This document shows positions 17,170 to 24,704 of a stretch of 64,000 nt of DNA, piece by piece. Position numbers and translations under genes: made by a program. The DNA comes from an uncultured Oscillospiraceae bacterium (GTDB lineage: Bacteria; Bacillota; Clostridia; Oscillospirales; Oscillospiraceae). Within the stretch, counting starts at the first letter, position 1. Each line of letters starts with the position of its first letter. Location: the NCBI GenBank assembly GCA_934593275.1, contig CAKTQE010000004.1, forward strand, positions 1 to 64,000. Reading direction: 5' to 3'. Under the pieces are notes generated by a model, which did no database searches, was not told the DNA's origin, and saw nothing but the letters and a program-made list of their open reading frames with translations.

Positions 17170-17301
17170 GTGCAAATAATCGATTTTTTATCTTATACTG
17201 AAAATTTTCAACCGAAAGAAGAAAACGATAAGAAATCAGTAAAATCCAAAAAGGTTCGCACAAAAGCAAAGTCTATTTATGATGGAATCAAACACTATTG
17301 A
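17170..17301 (+). pseudogene. 43-codon remnant at the right edge of the restriction island
   Basis: A GTG-initiated frame reads QIIDFLSYTENFQPK, a Lys-rich stretch, then AKSIYDGIKHY and TGA at 17299-17301. It has no good ribosome site and looks like the C-terminal tail of a longer protein left behind by a deletion. Its stop overlaps the -35 of the ychF promoter, which marks the island boundary to within a few bases. Confidence 0.4.
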
Positions 17302-17326
17302 AACACCCCCCGTTTTATGGTATACT
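17298..17326 (+). promoter_or_regulatory. ychF: Promoter of ychF
   Basis: TTGAAA (17298-17303), a 17-base spacer and TATACT (17321-17326) with an upstream TGG lie 72 bases before the start codon. Confidence 0.75.
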
Positions 17327-17398
17327 AAACCATCATCATGAACCTGGTTTTCCTGTATACGGGAGATACCTGAGAGAATAAAGGAGATTTTAAGCCAT

Positions 17399-18496
17399 AT
17401 GAAATTAGGTATTGTTGGGCTGCCCAATGTGGGGAAGTCCACGCTGTTTAACGCCATTACCAATGCGGGCGTTCCTGCGGATAACTATGCGTTTTGTACC
17501 ATTGACCCCAATGTGGGTGTGGTGTCGGTGCCGGATGAGCGGTTGGAGTGGTTGGCGCAGCTGCATCAGCCCAAGAAGGTGACGCCGGCGGTGGTGGAGT
17601 TTGTGGATATTGCAGGGCTTGTAAAGGGTGCTTCCAAGGGCGAGGGCCTGGGCAATAAGTTTTTGAGCAACATCCGCACCACCGATGCCATTGTCCATGT
17701 GGTGCGCTGCTTTGAAGACCCCAACGTGACTCATGTGGAGGGTACCACCGACCCGCTGCGGGACATTGACATCATCAATCTGGAACTGGTCATGGCCGAT
17801 ATTGAAATGGTGGAGCGGCGCATTGACAAGTGCCAGAAAGCGGCCAAGGGCGGCGACAAGCGGTTTGTAAAGGAAGCGGAGCTGTTTACAGAGCTGCTGG
17901 CCCATCTGAATCAGGGCAAGCTGGCCCGGACCTTTGAATGCTCGGAAGATGATGCGGCCCTCATTGCTACTTCGGATCTTCTGACCCTGAAAAAGACCAT
18001 TTATGTGGCCAACCTCTCGGAAGACGAGGTAAACACCCCGGAACAGAGCCGCCACTATATGGCCGTCAAGCAATTGGCAGAGGAAGAAGGCAGCCAGCTG
18101 CTGCCCATCTGCGCCAAGCTGGAAGCCGACATTGCAGAGCTGGACGACCCTGAGGAAAAGGCCATGTTTATGGAGGAGCTGGGGGTTCAGGAATCCGGTC
18201 TGGATAAGCTGATCCGCAGCAGCTATGCCTTGCTTGGTCTGATCTCTTTCCTCACCGCCGGTTCTGACGAGTGCCGTGCCTGGACCATCAAGCGGGGTAC
18301 CAAAGCCCCCCAGGCCGCGGGCAAAATCCACACGGACTTTGAGCGGGGCTTTATCCGGGCCGAGGTCATTGCCTTTGAGGATATGAAAGCCTGCGGCACC
18401 ATGGCCAATGCCAAGGCCAAGGGTCTGGTGCGCAGCGAGGGCAAGGAGTACGTGATGAAAGACGGCGACATTGTAAACTTCCTGTTCAACGTCTAA
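17399..18496 (+). CDS. ychF: Ribosome-binding ATPase YchF
   Basis: An Obg-family P-loop protein that hydrolyses ATP more readily than GTP and binds ribosomes; in bacteria it is linked to stress responses and translation. Its 365 residues show the P-loop GLPNVGKST (7-15), the switch region [20 protein letters not shown], a central coiled-coil insertion (about 130-200) and the C-terminal TGS-like domain ending [13 protein letters not shown]. This is full length for the family. ATG 17399 follows AAGGAG. It is monocistronic, with its own promoter and a terminator at 18513. Confidence 0.96.
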   Translation: MKLGIVGLPNVGKSTLFNAITNAGVPADNYAFCTIDPNVGVVSVPDERLEWLAQLHQPKKVTPAVVEFVDIAGLVKGASKGEGLGNKFLSNIRTTDAIVHVVRCFEDPNVTHVEGTTDPLRDIDIINLELVMADIEMVERRIDKCQKAAKGGDKRFVKEAELFTELLAHLNQGKLARTFECSEDDAALIATSDLLTLKKTIYVANLSEDEVNTPEQSRHYMAVKQLAEEEGSQLLPICAKLEADIAELDDPEEKAMFMEELGVQESGLDKLIRSSYALLGLISFLTAGSDECRAWTIKRGTKAPQAAGKIHTDFERGFIRAEVIAFEDMKACGTMANAKAKGLVRSEGKEYVMKDGDIVNFLFNV

Positions 18497-18512
18497 AACT
18501 CCATATGAAACA

Positions 18513-18545
18513 GAGAGGGACGGCGCACAGGCCGTCCCTCTTTAA
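18513..18545. terminator. Terminator shared by ychF and the convergent TraX-like gene
   Basis: The stem AGAGGGACGGC / GCCGTCCCTCT (18514-18541) is followed by TTAATAT. The opposite gene stops at 18542, so the hairpin lies just beyond both coding regions. Confidence 0.8.
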
Positions 18546-19228
18546 TATAAGTGCAGGATTCCCAGAAGCACCAGCAGATGCAGGGGGTAAAACAGGTAAA
18601 AAGCCCGGGAAACCCAGGGATTTCCGGTGATTTTCTTCCCGGAATACAGGCCGATGGGTACCATGGCAAACAGGGAGAACAGCTGCACCGGGATTTTTAT
18701 TCCCAAAACCGCAATGGGAATGCTCCCCATGCACAGGCTCAGCAGGGCCAGTCCCAGGGTCTGGGTCAGAACCGCCCCTGGCTGTCCCCGGGTCAGGCCG
18801 AACAGGGCAATAAGGAGAATGCCGTGCATGCCGTAGCTCACCCCCAGCAGTTCCCCGGCCAGAGGAAGCAGCAGAAACCAGAAAAGCTTTTCCAGAACCC
18901 CATGGGCCTGTTCCAGCCGGTCCAGCAGCAGCCCGCCCAGGAGCAATGTCCACAGCACGTTCTGGCCCTGCCAGATGGCCTGGGGGTAAAAGGCCAGGTC
19001 ATAAATGGGCTCCGTGAGCAGGGCCGTCAGGGCCAGGCGGCCAAAATACCGCCGCCGGTTCCGGGTATGGGCCAGGCCCTCGGAAATCAGGAAGCAGTAA
19101 ATGGGAAAGGCCAGCCGCCCCAAGGCCCGATACCACAAACTTTTTCCGAACAGCAACGCCCAGTGGTCCACCAGCATGGCCCCGCAGGCCAAAAGCTTTA
19201 GTCCCTCCTGGGGTATGGGCTTTTTCAT
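18542..19228 (-). CDS. TraX-family membrane protein
   Basis: A 228-residue integral membrane protein with about seven to eight hydrophobic segments. It has the TraX-type opening GLKLLACGAMLVDHWALLFG, then LGRLAFPIYCFLISEGLAHT and a C-terminal FYLFYPLHLLVLLGIL. TraX in F plasmids acetylates pilin. Chromosomal relatives in Firmicutes are probably membrane acyltransferases acting on unknown substrates. I chose ATG 19228 with GGGGGTGAG just upstream instead of the longer in-frame start at 19276. It has no visible pili or conjugation neighbours. Confidence 0.85.
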   Translation of the reverse strand: MKKPIPQEGLKLLACGAMLVDHWALLFGKSLWYRALGRLAFPIYCFLISEGLAHTRNRRRYFGRLALTALLTEPIYDLAFYPQAIWQGQNVLWTLLLGGLLLDRLEQAHGVLEKLFWFLLLPLAGELLGVSYGMHGILLIALFGLTRGQPGAVLTQTLGLALLSLCMGSIPIAVLGIKIPVQLFSLFAMVPIGLYSGKKITGNPWVSRAFYLFYPLHLLVLLGILHLY

Positions 19229-19308
19229 TCTCTCACCCCCTGTAAAGTCCAGAAAATTATAGCAGACTTCTTCCAAAGAAGCAAGTTTTCAAAAGAAAGG
19301 AGTCCATT

Positions 19309-20205
19309 TTGATCACCGTCAACGACTATTATCGCCAACGCTTCGGCTGCAAGGTCTACAAACTGTCCCTGGACGGAGGCTTTACCTGCCCCAACCGAGA
19401 CGGGACGTTGGGTACCGGCGGGTGCCGGTTTTGTTCCGGGGCAGGCAGCGGAGAATTCGCCGCCCCGGACTGCCGGGACATTTCCCGGCAACTGGAACAG
19501 GCCAAGCAAAAAGTGGCGGGAAAATGCAAGGACGGGAAATACCTGAGTTACTTCCAGTCCTTTACCAATACCTACGGTCCCCCGGAACGGCTGGAAGCCC
19601 TCTACCGGGCCGCCATTGCCCCGGAGGAAATCGTGGGGCTTTCCGTGGCCACCCGGCCCGACTGCCTGGGGCCGGAAGTGCTGGACGTACTCAGCCGCAT
19701 CCGGCAGGAAGCCTACGTCAGCGTGGAACTGGGGCTGCAAACCATCCACGATGCCACCGCCCGGGCCATGAACCGGCAGTATGAAACCCGGGTTTATTTT
19801 GAAGCCCTGGAGGAGCTGCAACGGCGCAGCATCGAAACCGTGACCCACCTGATCCTGGGGCTTCCCGGAGAGGCGGAAGAACAAATGGTGGAATCCGCCC
19901 GGGCCGTGGGGGCAGCCGGAAGCCAGGGGGTCAAATTTCATCTGCTCCATGTGGTGCGCTCCGCCCCATTGGCGGAGGATTATTTGCAGGGGAAATTCCA
20001 GTGCCTGACCCTGGAAGAATACGGGAAAATCCTGACCAATTGCATCCGTGTTCTCCCCCGGCAGACCGTCATCCACCGCATCACCGGCGACGGACCCCGG
20101 CGGGAGCTATTGGCTCCTCTATGGTCCCTGGATAAGAAACGGGTGCTGAATTATTTGAATAACTTGCTTCGTACCTCTGGACAATTGGAAGAAACTGGTT
20201 TATAA
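19309..20205 (+). CDS. Radical SAM protein, TIGR01212/YhcC family
   Basis: A 298-residue radical SAM protein with the opening INDYYRQRFG-like pattern (VNDYYRQRFGCKVYKLSLDGG). Cysteines sit in the spaced arrangement C-PNRDGTLGTGG-C-RF-C, which binds the 4Fe-4S cluster in this family. Other conserved points are YLSYFQSFTNTY, LSVATRPDC and SVELGLQT. The cellular role of YhcC is not firmly known. The start is TTG 19309 with AAAGGAG at the right distance; no ATG is available nearby. It is followed 39 bases later by an MFS gene with its own ribosome site. Confidence 0.9.
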   Translation: MITVNDYYRQRFGCKVYKLSLDGGFTCPNRDGTLGTGGCRFCSGAGSGEFAAPDCRDISRQLEQAKQKVAGKCKDGKYLSYFQSFTNTYGPPERLEALYRAAIAPEEIVGLSVATRPDCLGPEVLDVLSRIRQEAYVSVELGLQTIHDATARAMNRQYETRVYFEALEELQRRSIETVTHLILGLPGEAEEQMVESARAVGAAGSQGVKFHLLHVVRSAPLAEDYLQGKFQCLTLEEYGKILTNCIRVLPRQTVIHRITGDGPRRELLAPLWSLDKKRVLNYLNNLLRTSGQLEETGL

Positions 20206-20244
20206 TAATGGTACAAAAAAGCCGTTAATTCGGGAGGACATTTT

Positions 20245-21564
20245 ATGAAACTCGACACCAAGCGAACAGTCCTGGTGGGATTTGCCTTTCTCTCCATCTG
20301 CGCTTTCTGGCAGATGTACGACAACCTGGTGCCCCTGATTCTGACCAATACCTTTCATCTGAACGAAACCCTCTCCGGCGCCATTATGGCGGCGGACAAT
20401 GTTTTGGCCCTGTTCCTGCTGCCTCTGTTCGGCGGACTCTCCGACAAGTGCAAAAGCCCCCTGGGCCGCCGCAGACCCTTTATCCTTTTTGGCACTTTGA
20501 CCGCCATCGTTCTGATGCTGATGCTGCCGTTGCTTGCTGACAGCTACCACGCCGCCCCCAAGACCGGTACCCTGGCCCTGTTTATCTGCGCCCTGGGACT
20601 GCTGCTCATTGCCATGGGTACATACCGCAGCCCCGCCGTGGCATTGATGCCGGACATCACCCCCAAGCCCCTGCGCTCCAAGGCCAACGCCATTATCAAC
20701 CTGATGGGTGCCATCGGCGGCATTTGCTATCTGCTGGTGACCACGTTCCTGTACCGGGTCAAGTCTGACAGCTACGTCAGCTTCTTCCCCCTGTTTGCCA
20801 TTGTGGCCGGAATCATGGCCGCGGCCCTGGCGGTGATCATGTTCCTGGTCAACGAGCCGGTGCTGGTAAAGCGCCAGCAGGAGTATGAAAAGAAGCACCC
20901 GGAAGACGACCTTTCCCAGCACACCGAGTCCGGCGAGACCCTGCCCGCCGATGTGAAGCGGAGCCTGACTTTCCTGCTGATTTCCATCAGCCTGTGGTTC
21001 GTAGGCTATAACGGCATTACCACCTGGTTCTCCGTCTACGCCGAAAACGTCTGGGGCATGAGCCTGGGCCAGGCCAATACGTGCCTGACCATCGCCACCG
21101 GCGGTGCCATCCTCAGCTATATTCCCATCGGCGCGCTGGCCAGCAAAATTGGCCGGAGAAAGACCATCCGCATGGGTACCCTGCTGCTCTCCGGCAGCTT
21201 CCTGGGCGGGTATCTGCTGACCGTTGCCATCCACGGTTTCAGCCCCGTTCTCTACGTGCTGTTCCTGCTGGTGGGCCTTGCCTGGGCGGCCATCAACGTC
21301 AACAGCCTGCCCATGGTGGTGGAAATGTGCAAAGGCAGCGAGGTTGGCAAGTTTACAGGCCTGTACTACACTTTCTCCATGTCCGCCCAGATCGTGACCC
21401 CCATTGTGGCCGGTTGGCTCCTGCGCAACGTCAGCTACCACACCCTGTTCCCCTATGCCTCTATCTTTGTGTTCGCCTCTTTCCTGACCATGGGCCTTGT
21501 CCGCCACGGTGACAACCGGGTGGCCATGCGCCGGGGATTGGAAGCCTACGACGTAGAGGATTGA
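20245..21564 (+). CDS. MFS transporter, GPH/SLC45-like
   Basis: A 439-residue secondary transporter with twelve predicted membrane helices. The loop after helix 2 carries GGLSDKCKSPLGRRRPFILFG, typical of the sugar:cation (GPH) and SLC45 sucrose-transporter branch. The N-terminal FWQMYDNLVPLIL and a central cytoplasmic linker with EKKHPEDDLSQHTESGE separate the two halves. The substrate cannot be read from the sequence; a sugar or glycoside is likely. ATG 20245 follows GGGAGG. It may share a transcript with the glycerophosphodiesterase gene 52 bases downstream. Confidence 0.9.
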   Translation: MKLDTKRTVLVGFAFLSICAFWQMYDNLVPLILTNTFHLNETLSGAIMAADNVLALFLLPLFGGLSDKCKSPLGRRRPFILFGTLTAIVLMLMLPLLADSYHAAPKTGTLALFICALGLLLIAMGTYRSPAVALMPDITPKPLRSKANAIINLMGAIGGICYLLVTTFLYRVKSDSYVSFFPLFAIVAGIMAAALAVIMFLVNEPVLVKRQQEYEKKHPEDDLSQHTESGETLPADVKRSLTFLLISISLWFVGYNGITTWFSVYAENVWGMSLGQANTCLTIATGGAILSYIPIGALASKIGRRKTIRMGTLLLSGSFLGGYLLTVAIHGFSPVLYVLFLLVGLAWAAINVNSLPMVVEMCKGSEVGKFTGLYYTFSMSAQIVTPIVAGWLLRNVSYHTLFPYASIFVFASFLTMGLVRHGDNRVAMRRGLEAYDVED

Positions 21565-21616
21565 AATTTGTTATTCCGCAGCAACCGCTGCTAATTAAAA
21601 AAGGAAGCGATAAACA

Positions 21617-22438
21617 ATGTTGGTTCTGATTCTAATCGTTCTTATCTGTATGCTGCTCCACGTGCTTTGCCTGCGGGGCCGGGGAAATCACCCCGGTATG
21701 GCGGCCTTTCGGGGGAAATACTATGCCCACCGGGGCCTCCACGATGAAACCAAGCCGGAAAACAGCATGGCCGCCTTTGCCGCCGCTCTGGAAAAGGGCT
21801 ACGGCATCGAATTTGACCTGCATCTCCTAAAGGACGGCACCCTGGCCGTCATGCACGACTCAGATTTAAAGCGCACCACCGGCCAGGAGGGTACCATGGA
21901 GGACCTGACAGCCCGGGACCTGACAAACTACCATTTGGGCGGCACCGACCAGGTGATCCCCACATTCCGGCAGGTGCTGGATTTATTCCAGGGCGAAGCC
22001 CCTCTGATCATCGAGCTGAAAACCAAGGACGGCAACGCCGATGCCCTGACGGAAGCCACCGTAGAAATGCTCAAGGACTACCAGGGACCTTACTGCCTGG
22101 AATCCTTTGACCCCCGGTGCATCCGGTATCTTAAAAAGCACCACCCCCAGCTGATCCGGGGCCAGCTTTCCGAGAATTCCGTGAAGCGGGACAAAGACCA
22201 CGCCTGGCCCGTCCGGTTCCTGTTCAGCTACTACTTAGAAAACTTCCTCACGGTCCCGGACTTTATCGCCTACCGGTTTGAGGACCGGGAGACCGTCAGC
22301 AATGCCATCTGCCGCAAGCTCTGGGGTATGGAGGGTGTTAGCTGGACCATCCGCAGCCCGGAGGACTTTAAAACCGCCGTACAAGAGGGGTGGCTGCCCA
22401 TTTTCGAGGGCTTTGACCCCTATGCCCTGGGACTGTAA
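21617..22438 (+). CDS. Membrane-anchored glycerophosphodiester phosphodiesterase
   Basis: Hydrolyses glycerophosphodiesters to glycerol-3-phosphate and an alcohol. Residues 1-22 form a membrane anchor (LVLILIVLICMLLHVLC). The catalytic GDPD barrel follows, with AHRG (36-39), PENS, EFDLHLLKDG (metal-binding Glu-Asp pair) and MHDSDLKRTTG, then LIIELKTK and CLESFDPRCIRYLK. The 273-residue length is normal. ATG 21617 follows AAGGAAG. The neighbouring MFS gene may import a related substrate, but that is only a gene-order suggestion. Confidence 0.92.
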   Translation: MLVLILIVLICMLLHVLCLRGRGNHPGMAAFRGKYYAHRGLHDETKPENSMAAFAAALEKGYGIEFDLHLLKDGTLAVMHDSDLKRTTGQEGTMEDLTARDLTNYHLGGTDQVIPTFRQVLDLFQGEAPLIIELKTKDGNADALTEATVEMLKDYQGPYCLESFDPRCIRYLKKHHPQLIRGQLSENSVKRDKDHAWPVRFLFSYYLENFLTVPDFIAYRFEDRETVSNAICRKLWGMEGVSWTIRSPEDFKTAVQEGWLPIFEGFDPYALGL

Positions 22439-22604
22439 GACAGCTTATTCACATTTTCGTAGAATTTTGTTTTCAATTCCGCTATTTGCTGTTCAAATCC
22501 CTCCGGTATCTTAATAACAGAAAGGTTGCGGAAGCCGTGAGCCGCTCCCTTTCATTTCCGTAGATCCTCTTTTCTACCTCTCTTCTTTCTATTCCTTTTG
22601 CAAA

Positions 22605-22638
22605 GAAAACCCCTGCTGAAAGCCACAGCGGGGGTTTT
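22605..22638 (+). terminator. Rho-independent terminator after the glycerophosphodiesterase gene
   Basis: GAAAACCCCTGCTG and CAGCGGGGGTTTTC form a strong stem about 165 bases after the stop codon, ending in TTTTCGTCT. Confidence 0.7.
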
Positions 22639-22717
22639 CGTCTGTCTTTAGGCGGCACATGGCGTTCAGGCCGCCCAGCTTGTGGAAATAGTCCTTTAGG
22701 GATTTTTAGACAGTCCA

Positions 22718-22742
22718 AGCGGCGGCCCTGAGGGCCGCCGCT
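22718..22742 (-). terminator. GC-rich hairpin after the beta-helix lipoprotein gene
   Basis: A perfect stem AGCGGCGGCCCT / AGGGCCGCCGCT lies 7 bases beyond the stop codon of the minus-strand lipoprotein gene. The T run is weak (TTGGACTGTCTAAAAA). Confidence 0.65.
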
Positions 22743-22748
22743 GGTGGT

Positions 22749-24437
22749 TTACTTGGTGTATTCCAGGTAATCTTCTCCGGAAATATGGTTGCCGTCAAAG
22801 GTCAGGTCGGTGCAGCCGGAGACACTGTAGATGTAGCCGCCGTATTCCTCTCCCAGGTCCCGGAAGGTGTTGTTCGTCATGTCCACTTTCTGGCACTGGT
22901 TCAGGGAAATGCCGCCGTAGGAGCATTCGTAGATCTCATTGCCGGTGAGGGCCATGTTTACGCACTGGTAGCCCTGGATGCCGATGGTGCCGCAGCCAAA
23001 GAGTCCGGTGTTTTCCACCGTTACGTTGGTGCAGCGCTGCAGGTCCAGCACGCCGCCGGCGCAGTACCCCGGCTCTTTGGTGTGGCCCAGGGTCAGGTCC
23101 TTCAGGGTGAGGTTGGTGCAGCCCTCAAAGCACAGCACCTGGGCGTATCTTGGTACGGCACTGATGACGTTGGCACCCTTGCCGTCCTTGCCACGGATGG
23201 TCAGGTTGTCCAGGTTCCGGATGTTCAGCTGGGGGCCGTCAAAGGGGTCGGACCAGTCGTAGTTTTCGCCGCCGGTCATGTCCTTGTAGCCGGTGGCAGT
23301 GCTGAGGTCCAGCATGGGGGCATCAATGATGATCTCCCGGTTGGAACCCAGGGCCGCCAAAAATTCATCCACGGTGGTGACGGTGACGGTTTCCTGCTCC
23401 GCGGTGGAAACGGTGGTCTCCTGCCGCAGCTGGCCAAAAGCCTTTACCATATCTTCCTCGGTGAGCTCTTTTCCGGTGGCGGCATCGGAGAAGATGGAGA
23501 GGTCATCCGCCTGGAGCCAGTTCCAGCCCCGGTTTCCCTGGCCGGTGCAGCCGTCCAGAACCACCTGGCTGCTTTCTAAGTTCGACATGACCTGGAATCC
23601 CACATCATCCATTTGGTTGTTTTCAAAGCTGCACCGGGTAAAGGTGGCACTCTGGCCCAGTGTGAACAAATCGTAAGTATTGTTGTCTTTAATGGTTGTA
23701 TCGGTGAGCGTCAGATCGGAGCCGGTCCAGGCCTCCACAACGGCGCTGCCCATCATTTCCGAGCCAATATTCCGGAGGGTGCAGCCCTTGATCTGGCAGC
23801 CCTCCACAAAGTTCAGGTTCAGGCCATAGGCAGAGCATTCATAGATGTCGCAGCCCTCCAGGGTCAGGTTGGTGCTGCAGTCGGCCCTCACGCCGGTGGC
23901 ACCGCAGCCAAAGAGGCCCAGGTCTTTCATGGTGACGTTGCTGCTGTTTCCCAGGTTGATGACGTTTCCCTCGCAAGGCTCCGCTCCGGGGACGTGACCG
24001 GCGGTAAAGCCCTCCAAGGTCACGTTTTCGCAGTTTTCAAAGGTCAGCACCGTGGCGGCTCTGGGGTTACTCTCCAGGGTGGTTTTTCCCTGGCCCGCAC
24101 CACGGATGGTCACGTTGCTGACGTTGGAGATCACCAATTCGTAGCCCTCATACACGCTTTCCCAGCGGCAGAAAGAGTTGCCGGTCTGCAAATCGCCGTT
24201 GTCCGGCTCCAAGAGGATGGTGCCCTCCCCCAGCTCCACCGTGGCACCGGGGACGATGGCCCGGGCAAAGGCATTGGCGGAGAGGGTGTTTGCGGTGCTT
24301 TCCGTGCCGTCCGTAAGGCTGGCAACGGGGTGTTCATCCGGAATGGTCTCCGGGGTGTTGGGCCCGGCACAGCCCGCCAGCAGGGCCGCCGTCAGACAGG
24401 CACCGGCAAGGGTGTAAAAGAATCTTTTTTTCATCAT
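22749..24437 (-). CDS. Lipoprotein with two right-handed beta-helix modules
   Basis: A 562-residue lipoprotein (signal MMKKRFFYTLAGACL, lipobox LAGC with Cys23). It is made of two modules of roughly 200-270 residues. Each starts with a short [VI]xxF-x-x-A[IL]...N-type segment, followed by a YxW...DGxxL strand, NVTIRG, a stretch such as PRYAQVLCFEGCTNLTLKDL, TLGHT...CxGxVL and FGCGTxGI...YEC. Exactly these motifs occur in the ectodomain of the BlaR1-like protein encoded at 24705-27464, which points to a shared origin. The chosen start, ATG 24437, lies three bases after the stop of a 50-codon gene and uses GGGAGG inside it. I infer a surface carbohydrate- or polymer-binding protein; no catalytic residues are evident. 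Confidence 0.85.
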   Translation of the reverse strand: MMKKRFFYTLAGACLTAALLAGCAGPNTPETIPDEHPVASLTDGTESTANTLSANAFARAIVPGATVELGEGTILLEPDNGDLQTGNSFCRWESVYEGYELVISNVSNVTIRGAGQGKTTLESNPRAATVLTFENCENVTLEGFTAGHVPGAEPCEGNVINLGNSSNVTMKDLGLFGCGATGVRADCSTNLTLEGCDIYECSAYGLNLNFVEGCQIKGCTLRNIGSEMMGSAVVEAWTGSDLTLTDTTIKDNNTYDLFTLGQSATFTRCSFENNQMDDVGFQVMSNLESSQVVLDGCTGQGNRGWNWLQADDLSIFSDAATGKELTEEDMVKAFGQLRQETTVSTAEQETVTVTTVDEFLAALGSNREIIIDAPMLDLSTATGYKDMTGGENYDWSDPFDGPQLNIRNLDNLTIRGKDGKGANVISAVPRYAQVLCFEGCTNLTLKDLTLGHTKEPGYCAGGVLDLQRCTNVTVENTGLFGCGTIGIQGYQCVNMALTGNEIYECSYGGISLNQCQKVDMTNNTFRDLGEEYGGYIYSVSGCTDLTFDGNHISGEDYLEYTK

Positions 24438-24439
24438 GT

Positions 24440-24592
24440 TTACGCCTCCCATTGATTACTTTCGCAGATTTGTTCTCTGGTAAAAACAGGTAACTCCCGG
24501 GCATCCGTGCGTTGGAGGGGTACTGCGCAGAACGCAAGCAGCAAAGACAGAATGCTGCCGCCCACAACCAATTTTTGTAAGAAACGATTCAT
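24440..24592 (-). CDS. Small 50-residue secreted peptide
   Basis: ATG 24592 with GGAAAGGGG upstream opens a frame of 50 codons ending TAA at 24440. The peptide has a basic start (MNRFLQK), a hydrophobic core (GGSILSLLLAFCAV) and a polar tail (TREQICESNQWEA), so it looks like a signal peptide with a short mature part. Its stop is only two bases upstream of the lipoprotein ATG, and its last codons hold that gene's ribosome site, so the two are translationally coupled. I do not recognise the family. It may be a secreted signal, a small membrane protein or a leader peptide. Confidence 0.6.
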   Translation of the reverse strand: MNRFLQKLVVGGSILSLLLAFCAVPLQRTDARELPVFTREQICESNQWEA

Positions 24593-24628
24593 TGCTTTGA
24601 TCCCCTTTCCTTTTATTTCCTTGAGCTT

Positions 24629-24657
24629 ATTATACCAAACCGTTTCCGGTTTGTCAC
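24629..24657 (-). promoter_or_regulatory. Promoter with inverted repeat in the spacer, for the peptide-lipoprotein operon
   Basis: On the minus strand GTGACA (24657-24652), a 17-base spacer and TATAAT (24634-24629). The spacer is almost filled by AAACCG-N4-CGGTTT (24637-24652), a likely operator. It is unlike the TACA-N2-TGTA sites at the blaI-like promoter. Confidence 0.65.
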
Positions 24658-24704
24658 TTCCCTTAACCGTTTATTAAGGATTTTTGTGGAAACTTATGGA
24701 TTTT

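Larger units (their letters stand above)
22439..22748. other. Intergenic region with two terminators
   Basis: Hairpins lie at 22605-22638 and 22718-22742 (separate entries). Between 22439 and 22560, one minus-strand frame reads VIKIPEGFEQQIAELKTK and then closes soon after. This may be a gene remnant, but it has no start or ribosome site. Confidence 0.4.

Noticed and set aside
22439..22560. Possible gene remnant on the minus strand (VIKIPEGFEQQIAELKTK)
   Set aside because: No start, ribosome site or recognisable family; too short to claim beyond a note.
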